Shown: piece after piece, positions 7,610 through 8,338 of the stretch
How positions within the stretch are numbered: position 1 is the first letter of the stretch
Layout: every line of letters begins with the position of its first letter
NCBI GenBank assembly: GCA_030731695.1
Contig: JANQTK010000006.1
Location: 1 to 8,338 of the forward strand
From: Polaribacter sp.
Lineage (GTDB): Bacteria > Bacteroidota > Bacteroidia > Flavobacteriales > Flavobacteriaceae
Direction: 5' to 3'
DNA: 8,338 nucleotides
Notes under the pieces: model-generated
Databases searched by the model: none
Told to the model about the DNA's origin: nothing
What the model saw: the letters and a program-made list of their open reading frames with translations, nothing else
Position numbers and translations under genes: made by a program

Positions 7610-7639
7610 TTGCTTTTTGCAATAAAAAAACTATATTTA
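7610..7639 (+). promoter_or_regulatory. Probable apaG promoter (Bacteroidota type)
   Basis: TTG at 7610-7612, a 19-base spacer, and TATATTTA at 7632-7639, which differs from TAnnTTTG only in the last base. It fills the 46-base gap after the plug gene, and the box ends five bases before the apaG ATG, the same near-leaderless geometry as the plug promoter. No terminator separates the two genes, so read-through from the plug promoter is also possible. Confidence 0.5.
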
Positions 7640-7644
7640 CTGTT

Positions 7645-8031
7645 ATGGTAGAGCAAATTACAAAAGGGATAAAAATTTCTGTAAAAACCGATTATAATGG
7701 ATCTAGTTACAGAAATAACCGTTTGTACTATGTTTTTTCATATCATATTACTATCGAAAATAATTCTTCTCAAACTGTTCAACTCAAAGAAAGATATTGG
7801 AATATTTATGATTCTTTGCAAAAAATTGAAATCGTAACTGGCGAAGGCGTTATTGGACAAACGCCATTACTAAGACCAAGTGAGGCATATTCTTATAGTT
7901 CTGGTTGCTTTTTAGAATCGACAATTGGCGCCATGAAAGGGTATTATTTAATGATTGATGTTCATACATTAGAAGAATTTAAAGTTTATATCCCAACATT
8001 TCAACTTATAATTCCAACGTTATCAAACTAG
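7645..8031 (+). CDS. apaG: ApaG family protein (DUF525)
   Basis: Small cytoplasmic beta-sandwich protein of the ApaG family (PF04379). It is often annotated as a Co2+/Mg2+ efflux protein because of enteric mutant phenotypes, but its molecular function is not established. At 128 residues it has the usual length. Family signature: KERYWNIYD (48-56, usually RHW.I.D), GEGVIGQTPLLRP (66-78), YSYSSG (82-87) and GAMKGYYLM (95-103). There is no signal peptide or membrane segment. It follows the plug gene by 46 bases. Its 3' end overlaps the open frame of the DUF3667 gene. Unlike enteric apaG it is not next to apaH or ksgA here. The start ATG is the first in frame and sits directly behind a promoter box. 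Confidence 0.93.
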   Translation: MVEQITKGIKISVKTDYNGSSYRNNRLYYVFSYHITIENNSSQTVQLKERYWNIYDSLQKIEIVTGEGVIGQTPLLRPSEAYSYSSGCFLESTIGAMKGYYLMIDVHTLEEFKVYIPTFQLIIPTLSN

Positions 8032-8035
8032 TAAA

Positions 8036-8040
8036 AAGGA
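8036..8040 (+). promoter_or_regulatory. Shine-Dalgarno-like AAGGA before the DUF3667 gene
   Basis: AAAAAGGA ends at 8040, five bases after the apaG stop. AAGGA is one of few clear Shine-Dalgarno matches in the window. With normal spacing it would serve a start at about 8046-8052. The codons there are ACC, GTA and GTA, none a usual start, but GTA at 8049 is one base from GTG. Confidence 0.4.
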
Positions 8041-8048
8041 AAAATACC

Positions 8049-8338
8049 GTAGTAAAATTTCAAGATCCCGCTTGTTTAAATTGTGGGTATCCATTTACTG
8101 GTCATGAAAAATTTTGTCCTGAATGTGGTCAAGAAAACAAAGGAAACAAAATTACTTTTAAAAGTTTTGTTCACGAACTTTTTAACGGCTTTTTTAATTT
8201 TGATGCTAAATTTTGGACAACACTCATTCCACTTTTAACAAAACCCGGAAAAGTTTCAAGAGATTATATTGAAGGCAAAAGACAACGTTATACAAATCCT
8301 TTTCGATTTTATTTAGCGGTTTCCATTATCTTTTTTTT
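8049..8338 (+). CDS. DUF3667 family zinc-ribbon membrane protein, N-terminal part (start uncertain, 3' end outside window)
   Basis: From about 8049 the frame reads through to the window end without a stop (96 complete codons). It begins with a four-cysteine zinc ribbon: CLNCG at 8073-8087 and CPECGQ at 8124-8141, followed by FKSFVHELFNGFFNFDAKFW, LLTKPGKVSRDYIEGKRQRY and NPFRFYLAVSIIFF, the last leading into a predicted membrane helix. This layout is typical of DUF3667 (PF12412), membrane proteins of unknown function common in Bacteroidota. The frame is open back to 7983, overlapping apaG, but has no ATG, GTG or TTG anywhere in the window. I place the start at GTA 8049 because AAGGA lies 8 bases before it. 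A non-standard start (ATC at 8022, ATT at 7998), a point mutation or a sequencing error are alternatives. The family call is solid; the start is not. Confidence 0.75.

Noticed and set aside
7611..7623. Small hairpin TTGC-loop-GCAA after the plug gene
   Set aside because: Four-base stem with no GC-rich core; too weak for a terminator, and it overlaps the probable apaG -33 element.
7983..8048. Programmed -1 frameshift fusing ApaG to the DUF3667 protein
   Set aside because: The frame relation would fit, but no slippery heptamer is seen before the apaG TAG (the end reads TTATCAAACTAG), and ApaG already has its usual length.
1..8338. Mobile element, CRISPR array, defence system or RNA gene
   Set aside because: No transposase, integrase, regular direct repeats, tRNA-like cloverleaf or rRNA sequence seen; the genes form normal housekeeping operons with uniform composition.

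Overview
The window looks like a chromosomal segment from a member of the Bacteroidota, most likely Flavobacteriaceae. The evidence is low-GC, A/T-rich DNA, TAnnTTTG-type promoter boxes, few Shine-Dalgarno sequences, a type IX secretion plug protein and a sodium-pumping NADH:quinone reductase (Na+-NQR) operon. I see no mobile element, tRNA, rRNA or CRISPR array.

Left part (1-106): the last 15 codons of an unidentified plus-strand gene, followed by a long perfect inverted repeat. This repeat can terminate that gene and, from the other strand, the nqr operon.

Centre (107-6178, minus strand): a complete nqrABCDEF operon. The genes are separated by 2-4 bases, except for a 77-base gap between nqrD and nqrE. 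All expected cofactor residues can be located: the [2Fe-2S] cysteines, FAD site and NADH site of NqrF; the membrane [2Fe-2S] cysteines of NqrD and NqrE; and the threonines that would carry covalent FMN in NqrB and NqrC. The complex oxidises NADH, reduces quinone and exports Na+. A promoter-like TAAATTTG lies 36 bases before nqrA. The maturation genes apbE (FMN transferase) and nqrM are not in the window.

Right part (6381-8338, plus strand, divergent from nqr): a type IX secretion plug protein (DUF5103) with signal peptide, an ApaG-family protein, and the 5' part of a DUF3667 zinc-ribbon membrane protein that runs off the end. The first two have promoter boxes ending only 4-5 bases before their ATG, which suggests leaderless or almost leaderless mRNAs. 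The DUF3667 reading frame has no ATG, GTG or TTG start anywhere in the window, which is the most tangible anomaly here.

Overall this is mainly a conserved housekeeping region. I found no convincing undescribed system. The points worth a second look are the DUF3667 start, the NqrB flavinylation motif (SGET instead of SGAT), the NqrE tail and the leaderless promoters.
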